Positions 1 to 12,570 of a DNA stretch of 50,856 bases are shown one piece after another. Where the stretch lies: positions 463,820 through 514,675 of the forward strand of contig LSYV01000015.1 in the NCBI GenBank assembly GCA_001584585.1. Direction: 5' to 3'. The position numbers and the translations under genes were made by a program. The notes beneath the pieces are model-generated. The model saw nothing but the letters and a program-made list of their open reading frames with translations. It searched no databases and was not told the origin of the DNA. This stretch comes from Gonium pectorale. Taxonomy: Eukaryota > Chlorophyta > Chlorophyceae > Chlamydomonadales > Volvocaceae. Position 1 is the first letter of the stretch. Every line of letters starts with the position of its first letter.

Positions 1-21
1 CACTTTCGCGCTTACGCTCGT

Positions 22-88
22 CGTATGCGTTGTTCCTTTTCAACACACGCACACACACCTGCGCGTATGCGTTTTCCTTTTCAACACA
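22..88. repeat. Short direct repeat in an intron of the glucan synthase gene
   Basis: Two near-copies of CGTATGCGTT followed by TTCCTTTTCAACACAC occur at 22-48 and 65-88, separated by a CA-rich spacer. The second copy abuts the donor side of the exon that ends at 90. It looks like a local intronic duplication; no function is inferred. Confidence 0.75.
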
Positions 89-89
89 C

Positions 90-3000
90 CTGCTCCAGGT
101 AGGCCACCCGCAACGCCGGGTACCGGGTGGCTAGCAGCGCAATGCCGTGCGCCCGCCAGCGGTCCGCCAGGCCGGGCGCCGCCGCCATGCGCGCAAACAC
201 CTGGCTGCTGACCACGAGCCCGTACTTGCGCTCCAGCAACGGGCCCAGCCAGGGCACCACGTCCACTAGCTGAGCCACCAGCTCCTCCACGGACAGGGAG
301 GGGTCCTGGTGGCGAGGACGGTGGGGCGCGCGCGGCGGCGCAGCTTGAGAGCCCGCAGGTAGACAGTGCCATGACAGAGATGGTTCCCGGTGGAAGCCAG
401 ATGAGGTAAGGGGCGTGCTGGGAGCCTGGGACCCAATGCATGCTCTCACGGGCGCAGACGCGTGCCGCCCCGCCCCGCCGACTCACCCTCAGGATGCCGC
501 GGACCATCATCCGCTGGACGCCGCTCAACCGCATCTGCGCCTCGCCGCCCTCCCCACCGCCGCCGCCGCCGGCCGGCAGCGGCCCCGGGTGGCCGCGGCG
601 GGCGTCGCGGCGCATCAGCGCGTCTGCCACTGCCTGTAGTGCCAGCGCAGTGCGGTACATGCAGCAGCCGTCCACGGTGCGGGCCAGCACCTGGCCGCGG
701 AAGGACGCCCACAGCAGCAGCTGCGCGCGGTGCTCGTACAGCCGTCCGTACGGCAGGAAATCATCCTGTGCGCGACGGGGTGATGGCGAGGTATTAGTAT
801 GCTACGGGCGGGGCCGCGCGCGCAATTGGGAGGGCTCAGGAGCGGGGCAAGCGAGGCGAGGGCAAACACGTACCAGCATGTACGGTGGATCGTCCTTTGC
901 GAGCGGCACGAGCGTACGGCAGCGCTCCAGCAGGTTCCGGAACTCGTCGGGGAACTCCGAAACCAGGTACTGCAGCAGCTCGCTGGGCGCTCCCTCGTCG
1001 CTGCGGATGAGTTGGCGGGTGAGATGGTGTATGAGTTAGGGCATGGAGAACGCGCATTTCCGGTAAACTGGTGGGAGCCAGCCTGGTAGCATGCGTGTCC
1101 CTGCATTGACTAGGGCATGCTTGGCGTCGCGGCATGCACGCCTCATCCACCGTACCTCTCCCGCCCTTACCCCCGCTGCGCCCCGCCCCAGGCTCCCGTC
1201 CCTGCCCTGGCAAGGTCCTGCTGGGAGCTACGGGCCCCTTCCGCAAGCCCCCTTGCTCACTTCTTAAAGAGCACTTCGTCTTCGACCAGGGAGCCCTCCA
1301 GGGCGGTTGCCCCTGTCTTCTGGAGCACCCGCCGCGCGTCAGCGGAGCTCAGTGCGTACAGGACCGTCTCCTGCGGAGAGGTTCGACGGCGGTGGGGATC
1401 GGATGGGACCCAGCGATGAGGGTGAAGATATGGGACCCCGTCAGCGGCGGAGCTTCAAGCGATCCGCCACCACCCTGCTACTGCAGCCGCATGGCCAACC
1501 CCACCCTCGCATCGGTCCGCGAACACGCCCGCACCTGGTAATGAGGGATGAGGGTCGACACGGAGCGCATGGCGGCCACGGGAGGCGCGGTGGGCAAGCC
1601 GGGGTGCAGCAGGCCGCTGCAGAACTCCGCCAGCAGCGACGTAGCCTCGGCGTTGGCGGGCGCGGTGCCCTCATCGCTGGGGCGCAGGATGGCCAGCAGC
1701 CAGCTCGATACCTGCGGCATACGCGCCATCAGCAACCGGTCAAGAATGAGGTTCGTTAGAGGCTGGGATTCTCTCACATCTGGCCCGGCATGGCCAGCGC
1801 TGTTGCTGTGCGCGTCGCCAGGAACCGGAATCCAGCAGTGCATTTACAATTGAAACGTCCGGCTTGGGATTCAGGGCGCGAGCGCGCACCTTGGCGTAGT
1901 CGTCGTAGGAGGGGATGTGCTCCGCGCCCCAGGCAGTGGCATTGTTGCGGTTAGCTGCCACCAGGGCGGCGAAGCCCCGGTCCAGCTGCGCCTTGACGGG
2001 CGGCTGGTGGTAGTGCTGCCGCACCACCACGCGATTCGCGATGACGGCCACGCTCCAGGGCAGGTCGTGCATCTGGGATTTAGGAGGGGCGAGGGGCAAA
2101 GGGAGTTGAAAAGCAGATTCGGATGGGTTCTTGGGTAGGATGGCTACCGGTGCTCGTGGGTGGTACGCGTCCTGGTCGAGGCGGCTAGAGGCCAAACCGG
2201 TTGGCCACCCGCCACCCTGCACCCTGCACACGGCGGCATACAACCGTGGCGACGCCGTGTCTGAGAGCGCGCTGACCCCTGGGTGCACCCCACCTGCGTC
2301 ATGCACCGCGCCACGGCATGGAGAGCCATGCACAGCTTGTCGATGGCACGGGCGCGGGACGACACTGCGGACGCGGCGGCGGCGGTGGCCGACGAGCCAG
2401 CGCCGGCGACCCCCGAGGCAACTGCCGCGGCGGTGTCCTTGTAGACCTGTTCGCGAGGCAACGGGGCCAGCGGACTGGTGTGAGGGCTGGAAGGAATCCC
2501 CGCGTGCAGTCGCGGCGCAGCGGTCGGATGTGAGGCGCCCCCTCAGCAGCGCAGTGTCGGCTTGTGGCTCACTGCTGGGGTGTGGCCCGCCCGGTGCCCG
2601 GTGCCTGACGCTAGGTGCCACTCCACTCACGCCCTTACCTTGCCCGTGTCGCACAGCGCGCGCACCAGCCCCACCACGGCGCCCAGCAGCTCCCGCCGCG
2701 CCACCAGGCGGCGGTGCGAGGAGGCGCGCGCGGGCATGCTGGCGAACTTGTCAGGGTGGAAGTTGTCCTTGTGCAGGTCGGGGCAGTAAGCCGCCGCCGC
2801 GGCGGCGGCGGCCGCGCTTGCAGCGGCGGCCGCTGAGTCCGGGGAGGACGGCGCGGAGCTGGCCGAGCTGGCGGTGCGGCGGTGCTTGCCGCCAGCGGTG
2901 GCCTGCACGCAAGGGAGGGAGAAGACGCTGCGTCAGGCGCGGCGGAAAAATAGCGGGGAGACACCCCGCGGAGCCCGGCCCGGCCCGACAAAGGCCCAGC

Positions 3001-6000
3001 CAGCGCACCTGGTCGGCCGGCGGCTGAGCCGCCGGCGTGGCGGCCCCGGCGGAGCGCGGAACGGCGCCCACCGCTACCAGCAGGTGCAGCAGGTAGAGGT
3101 AGGCCTCCTGAAGCACGTGCAGCTGCTCCGAGGTGGCGGCCGAGCCGGTGATGACGAGCTGCGGGATCTGGGCCACGTACACGGCCACGGGCGGCAGGTA
3201 TGTCTCGCGCGGGCCCGGGGGGCCGCCGCTGGGGCCCAGCGTGGCGCGGGCTACGAGGGGAGGGGGGTGAGTGCGGGGAAACGGAACGAAAGTCAAGAGG
3301 GACCTGAAGCAGGGCCGTGCGGATTCAAAGACACGGCGCATCGGCACGGTGACTGTAAGAGTACTCAAGACATGGCCCCAGTGGCAGGGATGGGTTCAGG
3401 CCCCAATCTCCCGTTCCCCTCCCCGCCTGAGGGCGAGGGCTCACCTTCCACCGAGGCGTTCGAACCGGCCCTCCGCCAGGTGGCCATCATGGTGGCGGGG
3501 CTCATGGCGACGCCGGAGAAGGACAGCGCGGACGCCTCGCGGTCCGACAGCAGGTCGCGGCTGCGCAGCGAGCGGACCATCGCGTTCCAGAAGGGAGCCG
3601 TGATGGCCAGGGTCTCCTGCGGAGAGCAGCAACGAGGTGTCGTCACCGTACTGAGTGTGCGGCAGTGGAGGGCAGCGAGAAGGAGGGCAGCAGCAGCAGC
3701 AGTAGCCCGGGTTCAACCGTGTCGCACCGCCGATCAGTCCAAGGCCCCGGAGCCCAGGCACAACGACCTGTGGCCGCCCACGGAGGGGAGGGGAGGCGTA
3801 CCTCACGCTGCTCCCAGCTCTTGGGCCGCCCGTCGTCGGGGGCAGCCAGGCAGCCGCTCCATCGCAACAGCGCGATGGCGGCGGTGTAGGGCAGCAGCAG
3901 CACGCCGCCCACGGCACGGAAGGACGCGGCGGCGGCACGCGCCGCAAGGGAGCCGCTCACGGGCGGGGCCGGCTCGTCGCTGTGTGTCAGGGTTTAGAGA
4001 GTATGGCCGTCCATCAGGAAGCTGTACCGGCATCGTGAGTTTACGATTAGTCGGCCCCTTGTGCGGCAAGGCGCGGACAGTGACAAGGGTGTGGGACGCC
4101 CGCGGAAAGGACACCCCTACGGCTTTCAGCGACTTGGCCGTACAACCCAACGTCCGAACCCACGTTCCGCCCGATCAACGTACGGGGATAGCAGCTTGGC
4201 CCGGATGGCGTCCTGCACGCGGTGGAAGCCGGCCCGGATGTGGCGCCAGTGACGGATGGAGCCCACGCCCTGCATCACGCCCTGGATGGCGCCCCAAACG
4301 GCGCACGCCACCGAGTAGCTGACCCCGCTGCTGACCATGCTCAGCAGGAAGAGAACAAACACCTAACCCGGGGTGGCAGTGGATGAGGCCACGGCGGCGG
4401 CGTAGGGAGGGGGGAGCGTGGGCGGAGGGTAGGGGCGGTGAGGATGGACCGCACATGCCCAAGAACGGCTGGTCGGGCGCGCGTGTCATCCGGTGCCGCC
4501 ACACAGTGCCACATTCGCACGTGCACGCACCTGAGCCGCTGCCATGCAGGGGTCCAGATCGATGTTGTAACTCCGCGCCCAGCCCTGGGGCCACCATCGC
4601 CAGCCGATATGGAAGCTCCATGCCAGCTTGTCGGTGGCCATGATCTCAGCCAGCCGCCGACCAGCGGGTCGGACGAGTATCAGATAGTCGATCGCGAACT
4701 TGAGGCCCAGTGCCGAGCCCCACAGCGCGGCGTTGCCAAGAAGGTATGACAGACCCGTACGGAGGTGCACGGAAGGGTCATACATGGGAGAGGAAGATGA
4801 GGAGGCGGAGGCGGTGCCGCCGCTGGGCATGAGGCGGAGGACCAGGTCGTACAGATGCGAGCGGGCGTAGCCGCCGGCATTAAGCTGCCTGCGGCGTGAC
4901 ACGGTTTCAGGAGGCGGGTGGGCAGAAGGGCGTCGGATTGTTGGATTATCCTTCGGAGTACAACGGGTTGGCGACTCGATAGCTTGTGGGGTATGTACCA
5001 GCATGTGGCATTATTGGCGGTTAACGCTGCCTGGCTGTCTTGCTCAACCGCGCTGCAACTTGCGCCGCTCACCTGTACAGCATCTCGTACAGCAGCACGA
5101 GCACGCCGTACACAACAGCAATCCACCAGTAGCAGGATCGGCCCCAAAACAGCGGGTAGCACGTGTACCCGTACAGGTCATGCTCCGGCCACACGAGGTA
5201 TGCGATGTACAGCCCTGCGCCCAGCGCGCCCCAGCAGAGCGCCAGCAGAACCAGCTGCGCCGCCCACCACAGGGCGTTATGGGAGCTGGTCGGGGCCGCT
5301 GGGCCGCTGCCCGGTTGCGGCCGGCCTGCGTAGCACGGGTGCAATGGGAGTGGATGCGATTTTGGAAAGCCGAAGGGCATGGCGGGGAGGGCAGAGGAGC
5401 ACCGGGTGGCAACGGCGTGGTAGCGCTGTGGCAAGAAGCAGGAGGCACGGTACATGGGCGGCACGTCCCCTGTTCCCGGTCAGTCCAGCATATGAAAGGC
5501 GTATGCATGCTATGGCAGGCAGGCAGGCAGGCAGGCGCGGGCGGCCCGGGATGATGTGCGAGAAGACGGGGGCCTGTCAGTACGCACCTTGCGCCGAAGC
5601 GTACACGGGCACCACGGCGCCATTCCGCTTCATGCACGCACCGCCAGACAGCCACGCCTGGAGGAGCGTGCCGTAGCAGCGCGCGGGGGCGGTGGCGGGG
5701 AAGAGGAACACTCTTTCTTCGATGCGTGACAAGGTGCTGCCCCAGGCCCCATGTGGCGGACGCGTGTCTCCGTGGCTGATTCACCACCACAGCCGGTTTC
5801 CCAGGGTACGGGCACCGCCAGCCCCACCCCCACCCCCCGACTGCACCTGCATGCTCCACAGCAGGCAGTTGGAGCCCCAGTGCAGCGCCGCCGCAGAGGC
5901 GATCCAGTGCATCAGGTTGTCGGGGCTTGCCCAGCTCTGGAGGGCCGGGGCGGGGGGGCCGGGGCGGGGGGGCCGGGGCGGGTCAGCCAGAAGGACGTTG

Positions 6001-9000
6001 GCACCGTCTGCACCTACCTGCCCAACTGCAGTCAGCAATGAAAGGCAACGCGTGGAGCCGGCCCATAGTGCGCGTACGCCGGCATCGGCATCGGCATGGC
6101 AGGCAACGCACCCAACCACCCACTCACCCATGCGCAGAGCAGGTAGAACCAGCACAGCTGGAACTGGTACACCCGCGCGAAGGCAAGCAGCGGCATCGCC
6201 AGGCTGCGATGCTCCACAAACGTCTTGCGCAGCACGTGGCGTGCCCACCAGTCGGCGGCGGCGTTGGCGCTGCGCAGCGCAGTCAGCTCCGCAGCCGCGC
6301 CGGCGCCCAGCGACTGCACCGCCGCGGCGGCCTGCACGGAGTCGTCGCAGGAATGGACGGGGCAGGAGAGGGCCCGGGGCGCGCTTGCGACTCCGGTACG
6401 CGGCGCATGTGAGGGCTTGTGGAGGGCACGTGTCGAGGTATTACCGCTTGGCCCGTGCACGCCGGCCCTGCCCGCTGCCTGTCCTGCGCGCCCACTCCGA
6501 CCCCGCAACGGGTGCCGTTCTCATCGCCCTGCAGTGCCCCGGTCGGGCAGCGCGAGTTCCGTGCGCCGTGTGACCGGATGCACCAGGTCGGAAGACAGAG
6601 ACGACCCCGGGCAACCCGTGTGGCGTTTCGCACCTGCGCCGCCTGCTCTGCGGTCATGTTTGGGGCCTCGACGTCGGCCTGGCTGCCACCGCCGGTGCGG
6701 GCCTCCTGCCGTAAGGGGCCCTGCGGCTGACCGCCGTCTGCGCCGCCGCCATGTAGCAGCCTGAGCAGCTGCGGCCGATAGTGTGCCATGTCCCCCTGCC
6801 AGGGAATGCGCGCTGTGCCGGCCGAAGGTAGGTCGCCTGCACCGCAAGGAGGGGTCAGGAGGGTTCAGACGGAGCTGCCATCCTGGAGCACCGGACAGCG
6901 GCTGAAGAGGCAACGCAGGGCTCGGCGCCGTAACCGATCGCATTCACGATCGGGTTGACAAGCCGCGTGTCCCTCTTGCAGGGTGAGATCCCCCCCAACG
7001 TCCCGGGCGGGGTTGCGGCCGCTCACCCAGCGCCAGGAGTCGTGACCAGTACAGCTCCTCATCGTGCAACGCAGCCCGGGGCATCTTGGCTGGCGGTTGC
7101 GGTTGCGCCTGGTGTGGCTGAGAATGCTGCTGCTGTGCGGCGCGCGAGTAGGTGCCCGAGGCCGAAGCGGCGGCCATCGTGGTGTTTGCCCAGGGCAGCG
7201 CCGCCAACGCCGCCGCCACGACGCGCGGGTGGGCCATGCTTTCGGTCACGTCGTCGTAGCAGATGCGGACAGCGCTCTCGAGGCCCTGTCGCCGCGCCTG
7301 GCCCAGCTCGAATACCTGCTCGGAGAGAAACATGAACAGCGGCTGCACCACCTGTGGGAGACAGCAGTGTGGCGGGTGGGCGATTCGGTGACATACACGG
7401 TGATGAGCACAGGGTGACATCGCGAATCACATGTTGTCGTGTTCATATGCCATGACCGGGCGCTTCAGTTCGGGCGACTGCTGGTAGCGCAGGGACATGG
7501 CTGTGTCGCGCGGAAGTTAGTGACTACAATGAGATTGCAGGAGCAATGTGTCATGTTCGCGCACAAGTATACATACCCGGTTCAAAAAGGAATTGCAGCT
7601 GACGGCGACGCCCTGAGCCTCATCACCGCCGGTGCCGCCGCCAGCAACGCTGCCATTGACGGCAAGCGCCGCCGACACCGCGTCCTCATTCGGGCAGAAC
7701 CTTCGGAGCAGCTCCCGATAGTCGGCCGCAGGGACCCTCGGGTCCCAACCACGGGCCGCAGTCGGGGTGCTGCCCATGTCCTCCAGCAAGGCCGGCAGGG
7801 CCGGCGGCAATGCTGCAACTGCCGCTCCTAGTCCGGCAGCCGCCTCCGGCACCGCAAAGGCGCTGTGCGAGCGCTTAAGCGCAAGTGCCGCTGCGGCGTG
7901 GCCATTGGCGGTTGTGGGCGGCAGCGGCAGGGAGGGCGACCCCGGGTTTGGTCCCGGACCCATACGGCGACGCTGGTGGCCCGCACCCTGGACGGACTGG
8001 TCAGTGTCTCGCGCCGTACGCGCGTCATCAGAGGGACTGGCCGCCGTCGAGCCCGATCCAAACAACCTGAAGTCCACATCACCCGAGTCTCCGGTGTCCT
8101 TTTCATAGGGGTTGCTCCGCGGCATTGATATCGAGCCGTCAGCCAGGACCGTGACCCGCACGGCGCTGCGGCTGGCGGACGCCGCTGCCGCTGCGGTGAC
8201 GGCAGCCGCCGCAGCATCGCCGTACATGTCCACGGCGGCGGCGTCCTCCACAGCCGGCACCGTCAGAGCCGTTGGAGTGCGCTCCGATGGCGGCAGCTTG
8301 AGCGTTGCCTCCTCCAGCAGGACGCCATCACCGCCGCCAGCGGCGGCTCCGGCTAGCGCGGCGCGGAAGCGGGAGTGTAGCTGCTGCATAGCGCGAGTCA
8401 GACCGGGGCCCAGGGCGGCAAGCCAGGGCTGCTGGGCCAGCGTGGACAAGCCCTCCCAGTTCAGGCGAAGGTGGCTGAGGATCTGCAGGAGGGGGCCGTA
8501 ACCGTGGGAGCCAGACGGCAGCTTTGTGCGACAAGAATATATGAAGGTCATTGCTTATCACTCTGGTAAGATGTGCATATGCGCCTGCGACGGGCGCGAC
8601 GGGCCATAAGTCTGGAGGACGTTTAAGGGATATTCATTCAACGCAGTCCATTCCGCACTTCCGGGAGGAGCGAAAGGGTTGGGTAGCTGAAAAGGATGGA
8701 GAGGAGCCGTAGAAGTACTGAGGTAAACTGCTTGCAGTCCCGCACTGCGCAAAAAGAAAGCCAGGGCAACCCAGGGGCGTCCGTCTCGGTATCACAATCC
8801 TACCTGCTTGGCTTGCAAGGAGCGCTGAGCGCAGAAGAATATGAACCAAATCATCTCCGGCGTGTGGCGCAGGTTGGCTGACTCGCTGTAGATCAGCCAG
8901 TAGAGCGCCAGGTCCTGGGGGCACGGACAGCGGCGCACAATGGCTAGTCAAAACACACATGGCAAGCACCACGCAGGCGGTGGGACCTGTTCCTCCTGCG

Positions 9001-9837
9001 ACGGGTTTTCGCGCGTTTAGGTGCGAAATTCACATGCGTTGCATGTGGCGAGCTGCTTACAAGGGGAACAGTACACCTTCCCGGGCCATTGCCCGCGCTC
9101 AGTTTGCTTACCGCGAGCTCGACGTGGAGAGAATCGGCATTGGGATAAGGCCGGAACGGCCGGTTGACAGGCCGCAGCCTAGTCGCCTTGAGCCACGTTG
9201 CATAGGGCTGGAAGATGGTGCTATGCAGCTCCCGGACCGCGCAGGCGAGGTCGGCAAGCTGGGGCGTCGCGTCGGGTGCAGCTATGGGCCGTCGGGAACG
9301 CAGAAGGGAAGGGGCATTGAAGGCGTGGCGGGGTGGAGCAGGGCCGGGCGCAGGGACACAGGGCTGCCCCCAGAAGCACGCCCATTGCTTACATGCGGTG
9401 GTGGCGCGGCTCGCAACATCTCGAAGGGCAGCCGTTAAAGATGACACGGCAATAAATACAGTTGCAGGGCACCACTGCGTCGACTCCTTGGGGCCCTGAT
9501 GCAAAACATCCGAAAGGGATCGTCAGCACATGGCTTCAAGACCCTGCGATGTTTGTGTGAGGATTTGCTCCAGCCCGCGAGTGGACATCTTTGGGCCTAC
9601 CTTTCGAGGCGAGAACGTCTGGAAGCCAAACTGTAGTCCAAGTCCCAAACAATACTGCAAATGCATGATTTCAATCATTACGAGCCCTTTGGATGTAGGA
9701 AGCACGGACGCGACACATTCGCAGCCGCCCGATGGACTCGAGGCAAGCTTACAGCGGGCTGTGGCACAATAATACGCGCTGCATGCAGTGACTTCACTTA
9801 CAGTGGCAACTGCATCCTCCCAGAAGGCGTCCATCAT
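90..9837 (-). CDS. 1,3-beta-glucan (callose) synthase, GT48; 3' part beyond left edge
   Basis: Integral plasma-membrane glucan synthase, expected to polymerise UDP-glucose into beta-1,3-glucan. I place 25 exons, all chaining in phase (1757 codons): 9802-9837, 9601-9654, 9393-9495, 9112-9281, 8804-8914, 7577-8521, 7027-7351, 6616-6836, 6128-6331, 5847-5936, 5588-5657, 5073-5325, 4531-4888, 4184-4362, 3802-3979, 3445-3616, 3009-3250, 2639-2902, 2294-2446, 1890-2072, 1535-1762, 1261-1370, 874-1000, 487-765, 90-305. Family landmarks in order: LQFGFQ near the N terminus; YWLIYSESANLRHTPEM (plant callose synthases have WGEAANLRFMPE); RKTFVEHRS; several hydrophobic segments (exons 12-14); APFWNAMVRSLRSRDLLSDRE; MRSVSTLIPHYQ; EFPDEFRNLLERC; WASFRGQVLARTVDG near residue 1611; RYPALRVAYLEQ at the edge. 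The last several hundred residues lie outside. The ATG at 9837 gives an N terminus much shorter than in plants, so upstream exons may be missing. Exon 6 carries a long Ala/Ser/Pro-rich insertion. The junctions of exons 2-3 and 8-9 are the least certain. Confidence 0.92.
5514..5536. repeat. GGCA tetranucleotide microsatellite
   Basis: About five tandem GGCA units lie in the intron between exons 11 and 12 of the glucan synthase gene. Simple sequence repeat. Confidence 0.85.
5938..5982. repeat. G-rich 15-mer tandem repeat in intron (long polypyrimidine tract on the gene strand)
   Basis: Roughly three units of GGGCCGGGGCGGGGG lie on the plus strand. On the transcribed-gene (minus) strand this is an uninterrupted C-rich tract ending directly at the acceptor CCTCCAG of exon 10 (start 5936). 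It may act as an extended polypyrimidine tract, and the plus strand could fold as a G-quadruplex. The reading frame stays open through it, so inclusion in the coding sequence is possible but less likely. Confidence 0.7.
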
Positions 9838-12570
9838 CGCCGACCCTGTCGGCTCGAGAAATGGCCGCGACCTCACTGTCTGAACGTCGCTGGCTGCAAT
9901 GCACGCTGCGTAATTTCCACAAAGTCAGTTCATATACTTCGTGATTACAAGCTGATCGCAACTGGTTGTCGAATGGCCGTAAAGGCCGACAGACGATGTG
10001 TTCTAATATTGCGCTAGTGGTATGCCATGCATCGTAAACTCCCAGGTTGCTACTTAAAGCCCGATCGGACTTGGGGGCACCAGAGGGCTGGATTTGGATT
10101 GCGTGGAAGGTGCAGTTTCAGGTGCTCGGACAGTTGCCTCGGAGCTGCAGGTTGCCGTTTGAAATTCCACCTGTCGACCATTTCTTGATTGCAATAAAGA
10201 ATTTGAGCTTGTTTGCTGGATGCATAGAGGTACCGCCGATCTCACTCCCCGCGTCTCACTCCTTTTGCGCTCTGCTTGGGTTTCAGCCTCTTCCCATTAT
10301 CAAGCGCGAATACATCTCGCTGTCATGTCATGTAATATGTATAGCCGATTGCGCGCTTGTGCTAGGCCAGCTTGGCCCATGGGACGAGATGCGACAAAAC
10401 GTGCCAAAACGCCGGACGCTGTCGAGCAAAACTGTGCTGTCAATAGGAGTGTTACGGTCCGTACTTCGCATCTCGTGCCCTGCCCTGCCCTGCCCTGCCA
10501 GCAGCGGGGACAACGTGGGGTCCCATCAACCGCTGCCCCTATGAACGCTATGAACCAAACGCAAGGCCACGCGCTCGACGAACGCCAGGCCATGCGCCAG
10601 TACAGAACTACAACCCCCTGCTCCCTCCTTTAAACCCCGCCTGGGCACGGTGCGCGACTGGAAGGGCGGCCCGAGGCGTAGGGCAACAACTGAAAAGCTT
10701 CAAAGAAAGGGGGAGCTATTGTTGCGCCTCCTTAATCCTCTAAACTTCATGTCTGTTCCCGCTGCTTGCATGCCTCGATGGGGCCAACAGCGACCCATGT
10801 GCATTGATGCCCAGTCGGCTAGTGGTGCTGCAGTCACAGGGAGGTTCCTGGCATGCATCTGCTACTTGACCATTCCTAAGACGAAGGTACGCAAGCTGGG
10901 ATACCCACCACAGTAACACATTGCCATTCTACGGTCCGCATGTGTCTGGGCTTGCCGACTTGGCGCCGCTGCGAAGATTTGGCCCCTTACACTCCCATGC
11001 GCGTCGTCAAACAAAGGAAACTAGCTCTTACTTAGCTTGACTGCCGTTGTCTGCAGGTGCAGGGACAACATGCATGGCCTCGACATTCTACGTGTTGCTG
11101 TTTACATAACATTGTTTCGAGCAAACGCACTGGGCCTCCGTGCCCTGATGCGCAACCAACCAACATCGTAAGGGTACGCAGGCTTACATCTCGAGCCCAC
11201 GCATCCTCATCGACCCTCAGTTGTCGGTGGGCTACTCACGCACCTGCAGACCCGCCCGGGAAGTATGGTAAACTAGAACCATAAAACACCACAAACAACA
11301 ACGACTTGGCACCTAAGTCGTTGATATGAACCCCGGGCAGAGGCATCCATGAAAGGAGGCATCATAAGGAGCATTGCCGCCCACTCGCCGCCACGCGCGC
11401 CGTGAGGCGCAGCGCTCCCACTTACATCGCCCAACATGACCCTCGGCCAGAAGGAACCCTTCCACTGGTATACTCCACAAGATCCAGCATTTGCATCTCG
11501 ATGAGCTGTGCTGCATTTAAAATATTCCGACCAAGTTTGTTGTTTAACACATACGCGGGCGCAGACACAGCGTGCATGGCATATCAACGACAGCGACGGC
11601 GTTTTATCCAAATGTGGCACAGGCACGCGGGAGACCGGGGCATGAGTACAGTGAAAACGGATGCAGCCAATCGCGATACACAGCCAGCTATCCAGTTTGA
11701 AGGCATACCGTAATTGGTTAACGGCTACGCGAGGACGGTGAACCCAGCATCATCAGACACCGCCACGTCTGCCAGCGTTCCCAGATACATGTTGGCCCGC
11801 CCTTACCACCCCGCCATGTAGCCGTCATGCAGCCGTTCCGCTGTGCCCCGGCCAGCTCCCTGGAGCGATGCAAACTCGACCCAACCCGTGACTTTGCCCC
11901 TGACCCTCATCCCAGGAGGAACGACGTGAACAGCTTGAGAAGGCGCGGGCTGCAACACCGAGCACACACCGTGAACAATCCGTTGTTGCCATTACCGGGC
12001 ACGCGAGCGCCTCGCCAGGACCAAGTGTTTAGGGGCCACCTCAACCCCTGGCATGTTCCCTGCAAGTATATGCGCTGAAAACGGACGTTGAAGTTGCACA
12101 GAAACCCTACAATGGTCTACTACGACGACCAAGCCCAGTTCATCCCATGCTAGCGGCGCTGCCATCACCCCTGGCAGTTCAGCAGCACAATGCGGTGTAC
12201 CTGCCAACGCGAATCCCAACCCCGTTCAAGTATGAGGATTCGCTACTAATGCAGACCATCGGAAGACAATGCCCATTCGCAGACGCTTCGGGGCTGTCCA
12301 TCGCCCGCCCCCAGTTGCCATCGAGGCCCCTTGCGCACGACCAAATTGCAGAGCGCAAACCTATGCAAGTTGGCACCTTGGGCTGCGGCGGCCTCGCCTA
12401 TGTGCTAAAAGGAACAGCAGACGTCATGCAACGTGCCAGACACTATAACCCAGACCATGCTCCAGCTCGAATCCAGTGACGCCGCCCTAAGCACCGCGGC
12501 AAATGAGCCCCGCTAGTTCCACATGAGCTGCGCTGATCGCCACTGCCTAGGGGACAGGCCGGACGGGGTC
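9838..12570. other. Intergenic interval with no recognisable gene
   Basis: The interval lies between the 5' end of the glucan synthase gene and the 3' end of the SpoVS-like gene. Open frames of 60-165 codons exist on both strands, but none shows a conserved motif, domain or splice-consistent continuation. It would contain the promoter of the glucan synthase gene, perhaps missing 5' exons of it, and the 3' UTR of the SpoVS-like gene. A GCCCT pentamer repeated four times sits at 10477-10499. Confidence 0.6.
10477..10499. repeat. GCCCT pentanucleotide repeat
   Basis: Four perfect tandem GCCCT units plus a partial fifth, in intergenic DNA. Confidence 0.85.

Noticed and set aside
1740..2654. 304-codon minus-strand open frame overlapping the glucan synthase region
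   Set aside because: Only the part in exon 1890-2072 matches the family; the remainder is intron or shadow frame of exon 2294-2446.
2874..4322. 482-codon plus-strand open frame
   Set aside because: Antisense shadow of several glucan synthase exons; Arg/Pro/Gly-rich with no motif.
9523..9601. Read-through of exon 2 of the glucan synthase gene into STRGLEQILTQTSQ
   Set aside because: The frame is open and loosely resembles the family, but only splicing at AAG|GTAGGC (9601) keeps phase with the next exon at 9495.
10047..10544. 165-codon plus-strand open frame upstream of the glucan synthase gene
   Set aside because: No recognisable motif, no splice-consistent partner exons, and it overlaps other equally long open frames; GC-rich DNA gives many such chance frames.
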